From a bacterium (GTDB lineage: Bacteria > Bacillota > Clostridia > Lachnospirales > Lachnospiraceae): 64,000 nt of DNA. Made by a program: the position numbers and the translations under genes. Under the pieces are notes generated by a model. It ran no database searches and was not told the DNA's origin. It saw only the letters and a program-made list of their open reading frames with translations. Below are positions 38,251 to 47,532 of this stretch, one piece after another. Within the stretch, counting starts at the first letter, position 1, and each line of letters opens with the position of its first letter. The stretch spans positions 1 through 64,000 of the forward strand of contig JAUNGE010000008.1 in NCBI GenBank assembly GCA_030524675.1, given 5' to 3'.

Positions 38251-39117
38251 TCACTCTTTTCCGAGGATAACGGACAGATTGCTCTGGATACTTTCCGCCA
38301 CATCCGGCTTGTTCATGGAATACACATGAATTCCATTGACTCCGTTGGCAATCAAATCAATAATCTGCTCTGTCGCATACGCAATGCCGGCCTGCTTCAT
38401 GGCAGCCGGATTGTCCCCGAACCTGTCCACAAGCGCCTTAAAGCGCGCCGGAAGATAGGTGCCGGAAAGCTGACAGATGCGGCTGATCTGCTTTGCATTG
38501 GTTACGGGCATAATTCCCGCAATCACCGGAACAGTAATTCCCTGTTCGCGGATGCGGTAAAGATAATTATACAGGATATTGTTGTCAAAAAACATCTGTG
38601 TAGTCACAAAATCGCATCCAGCTTCCACTTTTTCTTTCAGATGGCGGATATCTTCTGTCTTATTCAGAGATTCCACATGTCCTTCCGGATAGCAGGCAGC
38701 GCCAATGCAGAAATCACTCGTCGCATGGATTTCACGAATCAGCTCGGAAGCATACTGATAATCATGCGCCTTTGGCCCTCCCTCTGGAATATCACCGCGC
38801 AGTGCCAGGACATTCTCAATGCCTCTCTCCCGAAGTTCTGCCAGAACCTTATGTACTTCTTCCCTCGTGGAAGAAACACAGGTCAGATGTGCAAGCGGTG
38901 TCACACCATACTGATTCTGAATATTAGAAGCAATATCCACGGTATATTTGCTGGTTCCGCCGCCGGCCCCATAGGTCACGCTCATAAAAGACGGCTTTAA
39001 GCGTGCAATCGCAAGAGCAGCCTTCTCTACAGATTCGTATGTCTCCGCTGTTTTTGGCGGGAACACCTCAAATGACAATGTTGGCCTTCCCTGCGCCAGA
39101 ATTTCTCTGATTTTCAT
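38251..39117 (-). CDS. metF: methylenetetrahydrofolate reductase
   Basis: 288 residues from the ATG at 39117 behind GAGGAG. The longer reading adds 15 residues without a ribosome site. Motifs: LSFEVFPPKTAETYESVEKA (catalytic Glu), FMSVTYGAGGGTSKYTVDIA, LTCVSSTREEV, LRGDIPEGG, VTTQMFFDNNILYNYL and PVIAGIMPVTNAKQI. The flavin enzyme reduces methylene-folate to the methyl-folate used by MetH, whose genes follow. No S-box or other riboswitch was recognised upstream. Confidence 0.95.
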   Translation of the reverse strand: MKIREILAQGRPTLSFEVFPPKTAETYESVEKAALAIARLKPSFMSVTYGAGGGTSKYTVDIASNIQNQYGVTPLAHLTCVSSTREEVHKVLAELRERGIENVLALRGDIPEGGPKAHDYQYASELIREIHATSDFCIGAACYPEGHVESLNKTEDIRHLKEKVEAGCDFVTTQMFFDNNILYNYLYRIREQGITVPVIAGIMPVTNAKQISRICQLSGTYLPARFKALVDRFGDNPAAMKQAGIAYATEQIIDLIANGVNGIHVYSMNKPDVAESIQSNLSVILGKE

Positions 39118-39360
39118 GTTTCTCTTCTCCTCTGTCCTGTTTCCTGTTATACTGTACAACATTCTGTATATATTTTTTATACTATTTTTCTATGATGGTA
39201 CTCTTATAAGAAATGGGAGTCGCCGTATTTGTCCTGTTTTACGACACCCCCATCTTTTTCCCCTGTTTCAATCTACATCAATCTGCACTCATGCCAAATC
39301 TTTTCTATGTGATATCCACGCCATACGTGTTTCAATCCTAGCTCAATACTTTCACAGAGT
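39118..39360. other. gap between FprA and metF genes with a GC-rich hairpin
   Basis: On the minus strand GGGGGTGTCG (about 39251-39241) and CGACTCCC (about 39222-39215) can pair across a 19-base loop. The tail is TTTCTTATAAG, so it might terminate the FprA transcript weakly. A possible metF promoter -10 lies in TTGTACAGTATAAC (about 39160-39147). Confidence 0.35.
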
Positions 39361-40566
39361 TTAGGCATTGACACTCTCTGCAATCTGTTTTGCCAGTGCC
39401 TTCACTGCTTCCATCTGCGCCTCTTTCAGAGAGGATTTTACAGACAGCGGCTGTCCAATCAGCGTCATCTGCTTCATCTCTTCCAATGTCTTCTGCATCT
39501 GTTTTGCCGCCATCGGAGCCCAAGTTCCATTGTCCATCAGCGCAACGGTGCGGTTCTGCAGATTCAATGCCTTCATATCCTGGATGAAATGCTCCATTGC
39601 CGGATAGACGCCTCCGTTATAGGTCGGAGCAGCCAGAACGATATGGCTGTATTTGAATGACTCTCCAATCAGATAAGATACTTCGGTCTTTGATACATCA
39701 TACACAGCAATCTTCTTCACACCCGCATCTGCCAGAAGCCCAGCCAGCACATTGGCAGCATTCTCTGTATTGCCGTACATGGAACCATAAGCAATCAGAA
39801 CCCCTTTTTCCTCCGGCTGATATTTGCTCCAGGTATCGTATTTTCCGATAAACCATGCCAGGTTGCTTCTCCATACTGGTCCATGCAGCGGACAGATCAT
39901 CTGGATATCCATAGTAGCTGCTTTCTTCAATACCCCCTGCACCTGTACGCCGTATTTTCCAACAATATTTGTATAATATCTTCTAGCCTCATCCAGCCAT
40001 TCTGTCTCAAACGCATACTCATCATTGAACAGATGGCCGTTCAGTGCTCCAAATGTACCAAATGCATCTGCTGAGAACAGGACTTTTTCGCTGCTCTCAT
40101 AAGAAACCATAACCTCCGGCCAGTGTACCATCGGCGCCATCGCGAAAGTCAATGTATGAGAACCCAGAGACAGTGTACTGCCTTCTTTCACTTCCAGAGT
40201 ACGTCCTGTCAAATCCAGATTAAAAAACTGCTTCATCATCACGACTGTTTTTGCATTGCCCACCAAAACAGCTTCCGGATAGCGTGTCAGCACTTCCTCA
40301 ATGCTCGCGCCATGGTCCGGCTCCATATGGTTTACAACCAGATAATCCAGTTTTCTTCCAGCCAGAGTATGCTCTACATTTTCCATAAACTGACGGCAGC
40401 AGGAAAAATCCACTGCATCCATCAAAGCCGTTTTTTCATCCAAAATCACATAGGAGTTGTAGGAAACTCCATTTGGAATCGGGAACAGATTTTCAAATAA
40501 ATGCAGTCTTCTGTCATTTGCTCCCACCCAAACAATACTGTCTGTCACATTTCTTGTACAATACAT
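39361..40566 (-). CDS. FprA-type A-flavoprotein (flavo-diiron O2/NO reductase)
   Basis: 401 residues. An N-terminal metallo-beta-lactamase fold (1-250) has the di-iron ligands in VNHMEPDHGASIEEV, then MVHWPEVM, FSADAFGTFG and CPLHGPVWR. A flavodoxin domain follows (255-401; LIAYGSMYGNTENAANVLAG, APTYNGGVYPAMEHF, FMN site). It reduces oxygen to water or NO to N2O with electrons from rubredoxin, protecting anaerobes. It stands alone behind a consensus promoter. Confidence 0.95.
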   Translation of the reverse strand: MYCTRNVTDSIVWVGANDRRLHLFENLFPIPNGVSYNSYVILDEKTALMDAVDFSCCRQFMENVEHTLAGRKLDYLVVNHMEPDHGASIEEVLTRYPEAVLVGNAKTVVMMKQFFNLDLTGRTLEVKEGSTLSLGSHTLTFAMAPMVHWPEVMVSYESSEKVLFSADAFGTFGALNGHLFNDEYAFETEWLDEARRYYTNIVGKYGVQVQGVLKKAATMDIQMICPLHGPVWRSNLAWFIGKYDTWSKYQPEEKGVLIAYGSMYGNTENAANVLAGLLADAGVKKIAVYDVSKTEVSYLIGESFKYSHIVLAAPTYNGGVYPAMEHFIQDMKALNLQNRTVALMDNGTWAPMAAKQMQKTLEEMKQMTLIGQPLSVKSSLKEAQMEAVKALAKQIAESVNA

Positions 40567-40757
40567 ATGCCTTTTCCTCTTTCTATTCTTGTTTCTATCT
40601 CTTTTTTGTTACTATTGCTATTTGCGTTGTTGGTGCTATTGATTCCAGGCCATTCCATGCGCCTCTCTCACCAAAGAGACAAAGGGAATTTGGAATGAAC
40701 AGAATAGGCTTTTTTAATATCTTTTTATATCTTCTGATATCTTCTGGAAACGAGTTG

Positions 40758-40786
40758 AGTGTACCGTGAGTCCTGCAATTTGTCAA
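40758..40786 (-). promoter_or_regulatory. promoter of the FprA gene
   Basis: Minus strand TTGACA (40786-40781), 17-bp spacer, TACACT (40763-40758), giving a leader of about 185 bases. Confidence 0.75.
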
Positions 40787-40865
40787 GATAAAAAATCACC
40801 AAACCATCATTCTGCTTTACAGTAAATGCTGACAAGGTCTAATGATGAACTTTCTTCTAAGCAAT

Positions 40866-42203
40866 TCAGGCTTTCAGTGTAAACTTTTCTTTCTTGTGAA
40901 TCAGATAGTACGGCACTTCGTAAAGAAGCATCACAGTCCAGCCGACGAAACAGCAATATGCGGCTCCCTGCATGCCAAATCTCGGAATCAGAACTGCTGC
41001 CGCCGCCACTCTTCCGACAATCTGCACAAAGGTACTAATCAGGCAGACATTCATCTGCCCCCAGCCGCGCACATAGCCCTGCAGACCGTTTGTGAGACCA
41101 GGCATCAGATACAAAAATGCCATAATATGCAGATAACTCACACCCAAATCCACCATAATATTGTCCGGAGTCGGTGCAAACCAGCTCATCAATGTTCTGG
41201 AGCTCACAAAAACCACCGTTCCGATAAATGCCCAGTACACCACCTCCATCATCATACCGATGTGGAAGGATTTCTGAATTCTGTCATTTTTCTTTGCCCC
41301 GCGGTTCTGCGCTGCGAATGTTGTCATCGCCGCACCGATGCTCTGCTCTGGCTGGAACACAAAATCGTCGATTCGATTCACTGCATTGAACGCTGCGATG
41401 ATATCCACACCCAGTGGATTGATAAATGCCTGTACCAGCAATTTTCCTACATTTAAAGTAATTTTCTGCATTCCCGTCGCCCAGCTGTAATGAATGGTTC
41501 TCCCCAGAAGGGATCTGTCAATCTGCCTCTCCCCGCGCGTCAGGCGCAGCACTGGCACATTTCTTCTCACATAAAACACACACAGCATGGAAGAAAGGAA
41601 CTGAGAAATCACAGTTGCCACAGCGGCTCCATACACCTGCATTTTCATTCCAGCCACAAATATCAGGTCGAGCGCAATGTTGAGCACCGATGAAAAAATC
41701 AGGAAATACAACGGCGTCTTCGCATCCCCCATACTGCGCAGTGTCGATGCATACAGGTTATAAATATACGTAAAAATCAATCCTATCAGGACAATGCGAA
41801 GGTATCCTGCTGTCATGGAAAATACTTCTTCCGGCGTAGAAAGCACAGTCAGAATCGGATTCACCAGAATCCAGATGCAAAGTGCAAGAGCCAAAAAGAA
41901 TCCCATACCAAATACCAGAGATGTGCCCATCTCGCGGCGCAGTGTCTTCTCATCCTTTGCCCCATAAAATTCACTCATCAGCACGGAAATTCCGTTGCAG
42001 ACTCCCACAATGAAAAAAGTCAGCACATTCATAAAGGGATTGCAGATACCGATTGCGGCCTGCGCATGGTTTCCCACAAAACGCCCCACTACGATGGAGT
42101 CCACCGCATTGTATGTAAGCTGAAACATATTTCCCAGAATCAGGGGAATCGCAAAACGCACCAGATGCTGAGTGATAGGACCTTCTGTCATGTCATGTTT
42201 CAT
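40866..42203 (-). CDS. MATE family efflux transporter
   Basis: 445 residues, twelve membrane segments. The N-terminus (MTEGPITQHLVRFAIPLILG, then NMFQLTYNAVDSIVVGRFVG) and ICNPFMNVLTFF are typical of clostridial MATE proteins that export cationic compounds using a Na+ or H+ gradient. The last segments end in a basic tail (LIHKKEKFTLKA). It follows the HD-domain gene by 17 bases, so the two are probably cotranscribed. Substrate unknown. Confidence 0.92.
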   Translation of the reverse strand: MKHDMTEGPITQHLVRFAIPLILGNMFQLTYNAVDSIVVGRFVGNHAQAAIGICNPFMNVLTFFIVGVCNGISVLMSEFYGAKDEKTLRREMGTSLVFGMGFFLALALCIWILVNPILTVLSTPEEVFSMTAGYLRIVLIGLIFTYIYNLYASTLRSMGDAKTPLYFLIFSSVLNIALDLIFVAGMKMQVYGAAVATVISQFLSSMLCVFYVRRNVPVLRLTRGERQIDRSLLGRTIHYSWATGMQKITLNVGKLLVQAFINPLGVDIIAAFNAVNRIDDFVFQPEQSIGAAMTTFAAQNRGAKKNDRIQKSFHIGMMMEVVYWAFIGTVVFVSSRTLMSWFAPTPDNIMVDLGVSYLHIMAFLYLMPGLTNGLQGYVRGWGQMNVCLISTFVQIVGRVAAAAVLIPRFGMQGAAYCCFVGWTVMLLYEVPYYLIHKKEKFTLKA

Positions 42204-42220
42204 CGTCGTATTCCTCTTAA

Positions 42221-42811
42221 TTATTTCTCTTCCTGCTCCATCATATGGTTAATGTTTTCCTCACAAGAACGCATTGCCAGAATGGTCTTCTCAAACAGTT
42301 CATCCAATCCCCATCCCAATCTCTCTGCACCCTGCTTGATGACATCGCGGGAACAGCCTGCAGCGAAACGTTTGTCCTTGAATTTTTTCTTCAGACTGGA
42401 TACTTCCATATCCATCACACTCTTTGACGGACGCATTCTGGCAGCTGCACCGATCAGTCCTGTCAGCTCGTCTGCAGCGAACAGAACTTTCTCCATTGTG
42501 TGAACTGGCTCGACATCACAGCAGATTCCATATCCATGACTGCACACAGAATGAATCAAATCTTCCTCTGCACCGCCCTCTCTCAAAAGTTCCGGTGCCT
42601 TCTGGCAATGTTCTTCCGGATACAGTTCAAAATCAATATCATGCAGCAGTCCTACCAGCCCCCAGTATTCTTCTTCCTCACCGTATCCCATCTCCTTTGC
42701 AAACCAGCGCATCACGCCCTCCACTGTGTATGCATGCAGGATGTGGAAAGGTTCTTTATTATACTTTTTTAAAAGTGCTACAGCCTGCTCTCTTGTAAGT
42801 TTTGTCTCCAT
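42221..42811 (-). CDS. HD-domain hydrolase
   Basis: 196 residues. Metal-binding His and the HD pair are seen in HILHAYTVEGVMRWF and GLVGLLHDIDFELYPEEHC. SVCSHGYGICCDVEP and MEKVLFAADELTGLIGAAAR supply the further His/Asp of this HDIG-like family. MRPSKSVMDMEVSSLKKKFK is a conserved follow-on. It probably cleaves a phosphate ester or nucleotide. It is widespread in clostridia without a known substrate. Confidence 0.82.
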   Translation of the reverse strand: METKLTREQAVALLKKYNKEPFHILHAYTVEGVMRWFAKEMGYGEEEEYWGLVGLLHDIDFELYPEEHCQKAPELLREGGAEEDLIHSVCSHGYGICCDVEPVHTMEKVLFAADELTGLIGAAARMRPSKSVMDMEVSSLKKKFKDKRFAAGCSRDVIKQGAERLGWGLDELFEKTILAMRSCEENINHMMEQEEK

Positions 42812-42939
42812 CTGTCATTCCTCCAGTTTGTTATGTTTTTGTTTCTTATCTTTTTGCTGTTTTATCTTTTTATTGTTTTATTTTCCTGTTTCTTTTTCTG
42901 ATTTCTGATTTATGCTGTTTTTCTGGCTCGTTCTGATGC

Positions 42940-44148
42940 CTATCTTCTCTCTCCGGTTTTATCTCCAGCTTCATATGCCATCTGGTAAATCGCCACAATC
43001 TCTTCTTTTCCCAGTTCGATATAATCCGGCAGCGTTCTCTGCCCAAAAAATGTGCATTTTTCTGCCATTTCCTCAAATTTCTCGTCTGTGATTCCCAGTT
43101 CTTTGAGTCCAACCGGCATCCCCAGAGAAGCAAAGTACTGCTCTGTCGCTGCGATTCCTGCCTGTGCAGTCTGCATTGGATTTTCAAAATTCATCTCACA
43201 GTTCCACACACGAACCGCATACTGTGCAAAACGCTCCACTGCATACGGACACACATATCTCGCCCAAGAGCAAAACAGCGCGGAAAGTCCCGCACCATGT
43301 GCAATCTGTGGATACATTCCTGACAGTTCATGCTCCATTTGATGTACTGTCATAAATACCTGACGCCCTGCACCAGTCAAATCGTTGTGTGACAGGCTTC
43401 CTGCCCACATCAAAGTTGCGCGCGCCTCATAATTCTCCGGCTCTCTGTCTGCGATTCTTCCCGCCTCAATCACGGACTTCAAAAGTCCCTCTGCCAGCCT
43501 GTCCGTCAAATCCACCTGTTTTGATTTCGTGAAATACCGCTCCAGTGTGTGCATCATAATATCCACTGTTCCGCAGCCTGTCTGAAATTTGCTCACAGTA
43601 TACGTCAGCTCCGGATTTAAAATGGAAAACAGTGGGCGGTGTGTTTTGGAGTTAAAGCCTCTCTTGAAGCCGCCGTCCTCATTTGTAATCACGCAGGAAG
43701 CGCTCATCTCACTGCCAGAAGCAGAGAGCGTCAGAATTGCACCTACCGGAAGCGCCTTTTTCGGAACTTCCTTCTTCAAAAAGAACTGCCATGGGTCAAT
43801 GTCCGGATTTCCCACACCGTCAGCAATGCATTTCGCGGAATCCAGAACACTTCCGCCGCCCACTGCCAGAATCAGCTCCACGCCTTCCTTACGGCACAAT
43901 TCCATACCCTGCTTTGCCAGGGATAAGGTCGGATTTGGCTGCACGCCGCCAAACAGTATGTATGCAATGTCATGTTCCTGCAGAGCATGCTCTACACGGT
44001 CGAGAAGCCCTGATTTTCGCACGCTTCCTCCGCCAAAATGAATCATGACTTTGTGATATCCATATGATTGAATGATTTCTCCTACCTGGTTCTCTGTACC
44101 TTTTCCGAAGAAAATCTCTGTTGGAGTATAAAATTGAAAATTTTCCAT
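42940..44148 (-). CDS. iron-containing alcohol dehydrogenase (YqhD/butanol dehydrogenase type)
   Basis: 402 residues. The NAD(P)-binding turn is VGGGSVLDSAKCIADG, and an Asp in GCGTVDIMMHTLERYF with His residues in QMEHELSGMYPQIAHGAGLS coordinate the metal. The start (MENFQFYTPTEIFFGKGTEN) is characteristic of BdhA/YqhD proteins that reduce aldehydes with NADPH. It is a single gene, likely for alcohol formation or aldehyde detoxification in fermentation. Confidence 0.93.
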   Translation of the reverse strand: MENFQFYTPTEIFFGKGTENQVGEIIQSYGYHKVMIHFGGGSVRKSGLLDRVEHALQEHDIAYILFGGVQPNPTLSLAKQGMELCRKEGVELILAVGGGSVLDSAKCIADGVGNPDIDPWQFFLKKEVPKKALPVGAILTLSASGSEMSASCVITNEDGGFKRGFNSKTHRPLFSILNPELTYTVSKFQTGCGTVDIMMHTLERYFTKSKQVDLTDRLAEGLLKSVIEAGRIADREPENYEARATLMWAGSLSHNDLTGAGRQVFMTVHQMEHELSGMYPQIAHGAGLSALFCSWARYVCPYAVERFAQYAVRVWNCEMNFENPMQTAQAGIAATEQYFASLGMPVGLKELGITDEKFEEMAEKCTFFGQRTLPDYIELGKEEIVAIYQMAYEAGDKTGERR

Positions 44149-44373
44149 AGTTCTTTTCCTTCCGTTTCAAATATTACCGTTTTTTGCTATGCGCATGATA
44201 CCTGTTTTTTAGTATAATACAAAATACCAGAAAAAAACAGCCGTTCTCACGAATTTTTAGAAAGTTTAGAAATCCGCAGTTTTCCTCCAATCACGAGGCA
44301 CTTTGAATCTGCCCCATGTCCTATCTCTCTGGTGCAGGCAATCGGCAAATCTGGCCGCACTGCGTGCTTCGCC

Positions 44374-44805
44374 TCAAAAAGAGCTATATCCTTCACTAGC
44401 TCCCCACATCTTTTGTGCTTTCTTCTTCTCATCTGCCAGCACCTGTACTTCTATGGTACAATTTGTTTCCTTTCCATCGTAAAAAAGCTTTACCCGATAC
44501 ACGCCTGGCACATTCCAGTCCACTCCGCCAAAATCCCAGGCTAATTTTGAAAACACAATCTCATCCTTCGAGAAATACTTCTCCGGCAAAAAAACGGCCT
44601 CTGTCCCAACCTCTGTTTTTACATACAAGGTAGTGCTCTGCCCTTTCTGAAAAAGGGGATTTTCTGGTCTTAGACTCTTCCACGCAAACAGCAGAATCAC
44701 CATCAGCACAAGTATGGGAAACAGCCGGATGGAAAATGGGCGCTTCTCTTTATTTTCTTTATTTTTTGTCTGCCTTATCTGTTTTAAAAATGTTTTCTCT
44801 TTCAT
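44374..44805 (-). CDS. small membrane-anchored extracytoplasmic protein
   Basis: 143 residues. A basic N-terminus is followed by one membrane segment (FSIRLFPILVLMVILLFAW). The outer part of about 90 residues is beta-rich (TTLYVKTEVGTEAVFLPEKY, WDFGGVDWNVPGVYRVKLFY, DGKETNCTIEVQVL), reminiscent of a bacterial Ig-like domain. The frame ends shortly after KKKAQKMWG. A second frame (44432-44247) continues from the same place as GELVKDIALFEAKHAVRPDL and runs 61 codons, so a frameshift near 44403 may have shortened the protein. Function unknown. Confidence 0.65.
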   Translation of the reverse strand: MKEKTFLKQIRQTKNKENKEKRPFSIRLFPILVLMVILLFAWKSLRPENPLFQKGQSTTLYVKTEVGTEAVFLPEKYFSKDEIVFSKLAWDFGGVDWNVPGVYRVKLFYDGKETNCTIEVQVLADEKKKAQKMWGASEGYSSF

Positions 44806-45039
44806 AATTTCTGTCCTGTTATTTCTTCCTCCTCTTTGCTCTTCTCTGCCCTTCTTCGCTCTTTATCTCCAAATAAAAATTTTACCACAAGAAACAGGCA
44901 TATGCATTAAAAAATATTGTATTTTTTTCTTTTATATCGTACACTTTCCTATATCCTGTATCTTGACGTACCATTCTTATTGTACAATTCCATATGGCAT
45001 CATGCATCGCCATTCTAACTGCATGGGAAAGGAAAATTT

Positions 45040-45969
45040 ATGAATCCGCAGAAACGCTGGAATGACAAACCTTACTATTCTCTTGATGCTTATCTGAAAG
45101 AGACTTTTGGAGAAAAAGTGTACAAACTCGCTCTGGAGAGCGGCTGTACCTGCCCGAATCGCGACGGCACGCTCGGCACGCGGGGATGCATTTTCTGCAG
45201 CGAGGGTGGTTCCGGTGACTTTGCCATCCCGAGACAGTCTTCTGTCCGCGAACAGATTGCTCTCGCAAAGGAAAAAGTGGCTGGAAAAATCACATCGGGG
45301 CGATACATCGCGTACTTTCAGTCCTACACCAACACCTATGCACCTGCAGAGGTCCTTCGGCCTCTCTTTGAGGACGCATTGGCGCAGCCGGAAATTGTCG
45401 CCTTATCTGTCGGCACACGCCCCGACTGCCTCCCTGCCCCGATTCTTTCGCTCTTGGATTCCTGCAATCAGGAAAAACCGGTCTGGGTGGAACTGGGACT
45501 GCAGACCATTCATGAGGACACTGCCCGCTTTATCCGCCGCGGCTACCCGCTCTGCGTATTTGAGGCGGCTGTGAGGGAGCTGAAAGCCAGGGGAATCTCT
45601 GTGATTGTTCATGTGATTCTGGGGCTTCCGACCGAGAGCCGCGAACAGATGCTGGAGACGGTGCGCTATCTCGGTGCTCTTGGCATTGACGGCATCAAAC
45701 TTCAACTTCTGCATATCCTAAAAGGGACGGATTTGGCCGTCATCTATGAAGCCAGCCCATTCCCTGTGTTTTCTCTGGAAGAATACGCAGATATGGTGAT
45801 TGACTGCGTGGAAGCTCTCCCGCAAAATGTCGTGATTCACCGCATCAGCGGCGATGCCCCGAAACCTCTGCTGATTGCGCCAGCATGGAGTGCCAACAAG
45901 CGCCTGGTTCTAAATACGATTGCCAGGCGGATGAAAGAAAGAAACAGCTGGCAGGGAAAAGCTGTATGA
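45040..45969 (+). CDS. TIGR01212-family radical SAM protein
   Basis: 309 residues from the ATG at 45040 (GGGAAAGG upstream). The start (RWNDKPYYSLDAYLKETFGE) and the Cys cluster GCTCPNRDGTLGTRGCIFCS are the family signature, with the last three Cys likely holding the 4Fe-4S cluster. LGLQTIHEDTARFIRRGY, HVILGLPTESREQM and GIKLQLLHILKGTDL follow. The family (B. subtilis YtqA, E. coli YhcC) is thought to modify RNA or a cofactor but has no agreed reaction. It is one of the few plus-strand genes here. Confidence 0.92.
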   Translation: MNPQKRWNDKPYYSLDAYLKETFGEKVYKLALESGCTCPNRDGTLGTRGCIFCSEGGSGDFAIPRQSSVREQIALAKEKVAGKITSGRYIAYFQSYTNTYAPAEVLRPLFEDALAQPEIVALSVGTRPDCLPAPILSLLDSCNQEKPVWVELGLQTIHEDTARFIRRGYPLCVFEAAVRELKARGISVIVHVILGLPTESREQMLETVRYLGALGIDGIKLQLLHILKGTDLAVIYEASPFPVFSLEEYADMVIDCVEALPQNVVIHRISGDAPKPLLIAPAWSANKRLVLNTIARRMKERNSWQGKAV

Positions 45970-46009
45970 TTTCCCCGCCAGCTGCACGTTTGCGCTGCAT
46001 TATCCGTTC

Positions 46010-46216
46010 CTAAACGGACATGTCGCCTAACGGCGACACCACCATAATATGAAAGTCGATTGCTCCGTGCTCACGCACTCCCGCAATCGCCGCCAGTATT
46101 CGCAAATCGGCCAGCTCACGCTGTCCTTTTTTGCTCATACTTCCTTGCTCGTCAAATGTCCAGTCGGCTTGGTGTGCAAGCACCCCTGCCGCCTGGCCGC
46201 TTGACGAGACTTTCAT
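46010..46216 (-). CDS. doubtful small ORF covering two adjacent hairpins
   Basis: 68 codons with an ATG at 46216 but no good ribosome site. The translation (AGVLAHQADWTFDEQGSMSK, REHGAIDFHIMVVSPLGDMS) has no recognised domain. Its 3' end consists of two perfect small hairpins side by side: GTCGCC-TAAC-GGCGAC (46022-46037) and CCGTT-CCTA-AACGG (46004-46017). The stretch may be a dispersed intergenic repeat or a structured RNA rather than a gene. No second copy was seen in this window. Confidence 0.35.
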   Translation of the reverse strand: MKVSSSGQAAGVLAHQADWTFDEQGSMSKKGQRELADLRILAAIAGVREHGAIDFHIMVVSPLGDMSV

Positions 46217-46225
46217 AGTAACATA

Positions 46226-47416
46226 TCAGTCTGCATAATATGCATCGATTCCATCTGCAATTCCTTTTGCAATTTTATTCTGGTACTCTTCTGTCGCCAT
46301 CAGACGGTCCTCCTCCGCATTGCTCATAAAGCCCATCTCCACAATCGTGACCGGAATTTCGCACCAGTTGATTCCGCTCATGGTATCTGTCTCCTGAATA
46401 CCTCGGTTCTTAAATCCTGTCTGTGCGCAGATGCCGTCCACAATTTTCCTTGACAGTTTCTGGCTCTTCTCATACAAATTGGCATTGTAAGGGTTATTTT
46501 TTGTCATGCACATTGTCAGCGTACCGCGCACACTGCTGTTGCTGAGAGAGTTCGCATGTACACGGACAAAAATATCCGCGCCGCTCTCATTTGCCATCTT
46601 CGCGCGCTCCGAGTTGCTCAAATCCACCTCATGAATTTCACGCACCATGTAGACATCGTAGCCACGGCTCACCAGCTCTTCTTTCAGTTTCAAGGAAACG
46701 GCCAAATTCAGCTTATACTCGGCAATTCCTGTGGAAACTCCTGCTGTTCCGGAACTCACCTTGGCCTTCATGGTGGAGGAGCCAGGTCCATCCGGCTCTT
46801 TCTGGCTATTCCCCTTTGCCTGATGTCCAGCGTCAATCGCTACCATAATTCCTTTTTCTCCGCCGGATGTCTTTGTGCCGACTCCGTCTCCGGTCTTTGC
46901 CGCCTGCACAGAAGTTTCCTTCGGCTTTGGCTGAGAGGTGGAGAGATATCTGGACGCTGCATAATATTCCCCGCCGTCCCATACCACCTTGCTCCAGGTC
47001 TCGCTGTAACCGACTCTCTTTATAGAACTTCCATAAGAAAGCTCTGTGACAATCTCACTTTCTGTTGATGCGCCTTTGCGGATATTTAAGGTACTCGCTG
47101 TGATATACACAGTTTCATCCACAGTCTGCAGAGAAATCGCTGGTTCCTTCACCTCTGGAACGCTGTTTTCGCTCCGCACTGTCTGCATCTGCTGACTCAC
47201 CAAATCTTGATTTTCTTCTGATTTGTTTGTTTCTTCCGTCTCTTTTCCTGATGTCTCTTCTCCTGCTATTTCCTGCCTTGCAGACTTTCCCTCATACTCT
47301 TTTGTCTGTTTCCAGATTCCCTGCGCCCCATTCTGGCATCCGCCAAGCATGCAGGAAAGCACCAGGATTCCAACCCACAGCAAAAATCCGGCATTTCTCC
47401 TTTTCCTTGTCCTCAT
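46226..47416 (-). CDS. N-acetylmuramoyl-L-alanine amidase with SH3 domain, lipoprotein
   Basis: 396 residues from the ATG at 47416 (AAAGGTGGAGG upstream), preferred to 47485. The lipobox is ILVLSCMLGGC. A Glu/Lys/Ser-rich linker leads to a bacterial SH3 domain (TASTLNIRKGASTESEIVTE, YAASRYLS). The C-terminal amidase_3 domain has the zinc His in MVAIDAGHQAKGN, then MVREIHEVDLSNSERAKMAN, IFVRVHANS and EMGFMSNAEEDRLM with the catalytic Glu. It trims peptide stems from peptidoglycan at the outer membrane face. It may be the last gene of the dusB-to-mnmA stretch. Confidence 0.93.
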   Translation of the reverse strand: MRTRKRRNAGFLLWVGILVLSCMLGGCQNGAQGIWKQTKEYEGKSARQEIAGEETSGKETEETNKSEENQDLVSQQMQTVRSENSVPEVKEPAISLQTVDETVYITASTLNIRKGASTESEIVTELSYGSSIKRVGYSETWSKVVWDGGEYYAASRYLSTSQPKPKETSVQAAKTGDGVGTKTSGGEKGIMVAIDAGHQAKGNSQKEPDGPGSSTMKAKVSSGTAGVSTGIAEYKLNLAVSLKLKEELVSRGYDVYMVREIHEVDLSNSERAKMANESGADIFVRVHANSLSNSSVRGTLTMCMTKNNPYNANLYEKSQKLSRKIVDGICAQTGFKNRGIQETDTMSGINWCEIPVTIVEMGFMSNAEEDRLMATEEYQNKIAKGIADGIDAYYAD

Positions 47417-47443
47417 TCCTCCACCTTTCTCTCCCTGTAGAGT

Positions 47444-47525
47444 ACACATTGTCTGTGCATTTTTTTCATGCATTTGCCTGTACATTTACTTACACATTTT
47501 TCGTTTTACACATTGTCTGTGCATT
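47444..47525. repeat. repeated ACACATTGTCTGTGCATT
   Basis: Two identical 18-bp copies at 47444-47461 and 47508-47525, 64 bp apart, lie between mnmA and the amidase gene. Similar ACATTT words stand between them. Possibly an operator pair or a small duplication. Confidence 0.55.
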
Positions 47526-47532
47526 GCCATCA

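Noticed and set aside
39118-39360. S-box (SAM) riboswitch before metF
   Set aside because: The hairpin there lacks the conserved S-box core; only a simple GC-rich stem is present.
40595-40786. 63-codon minus-strand ORF upstream of the FprA gene
   Set aside because: It overlaps the FprA promoter, lacks a ribosome site and has no family resemblance.
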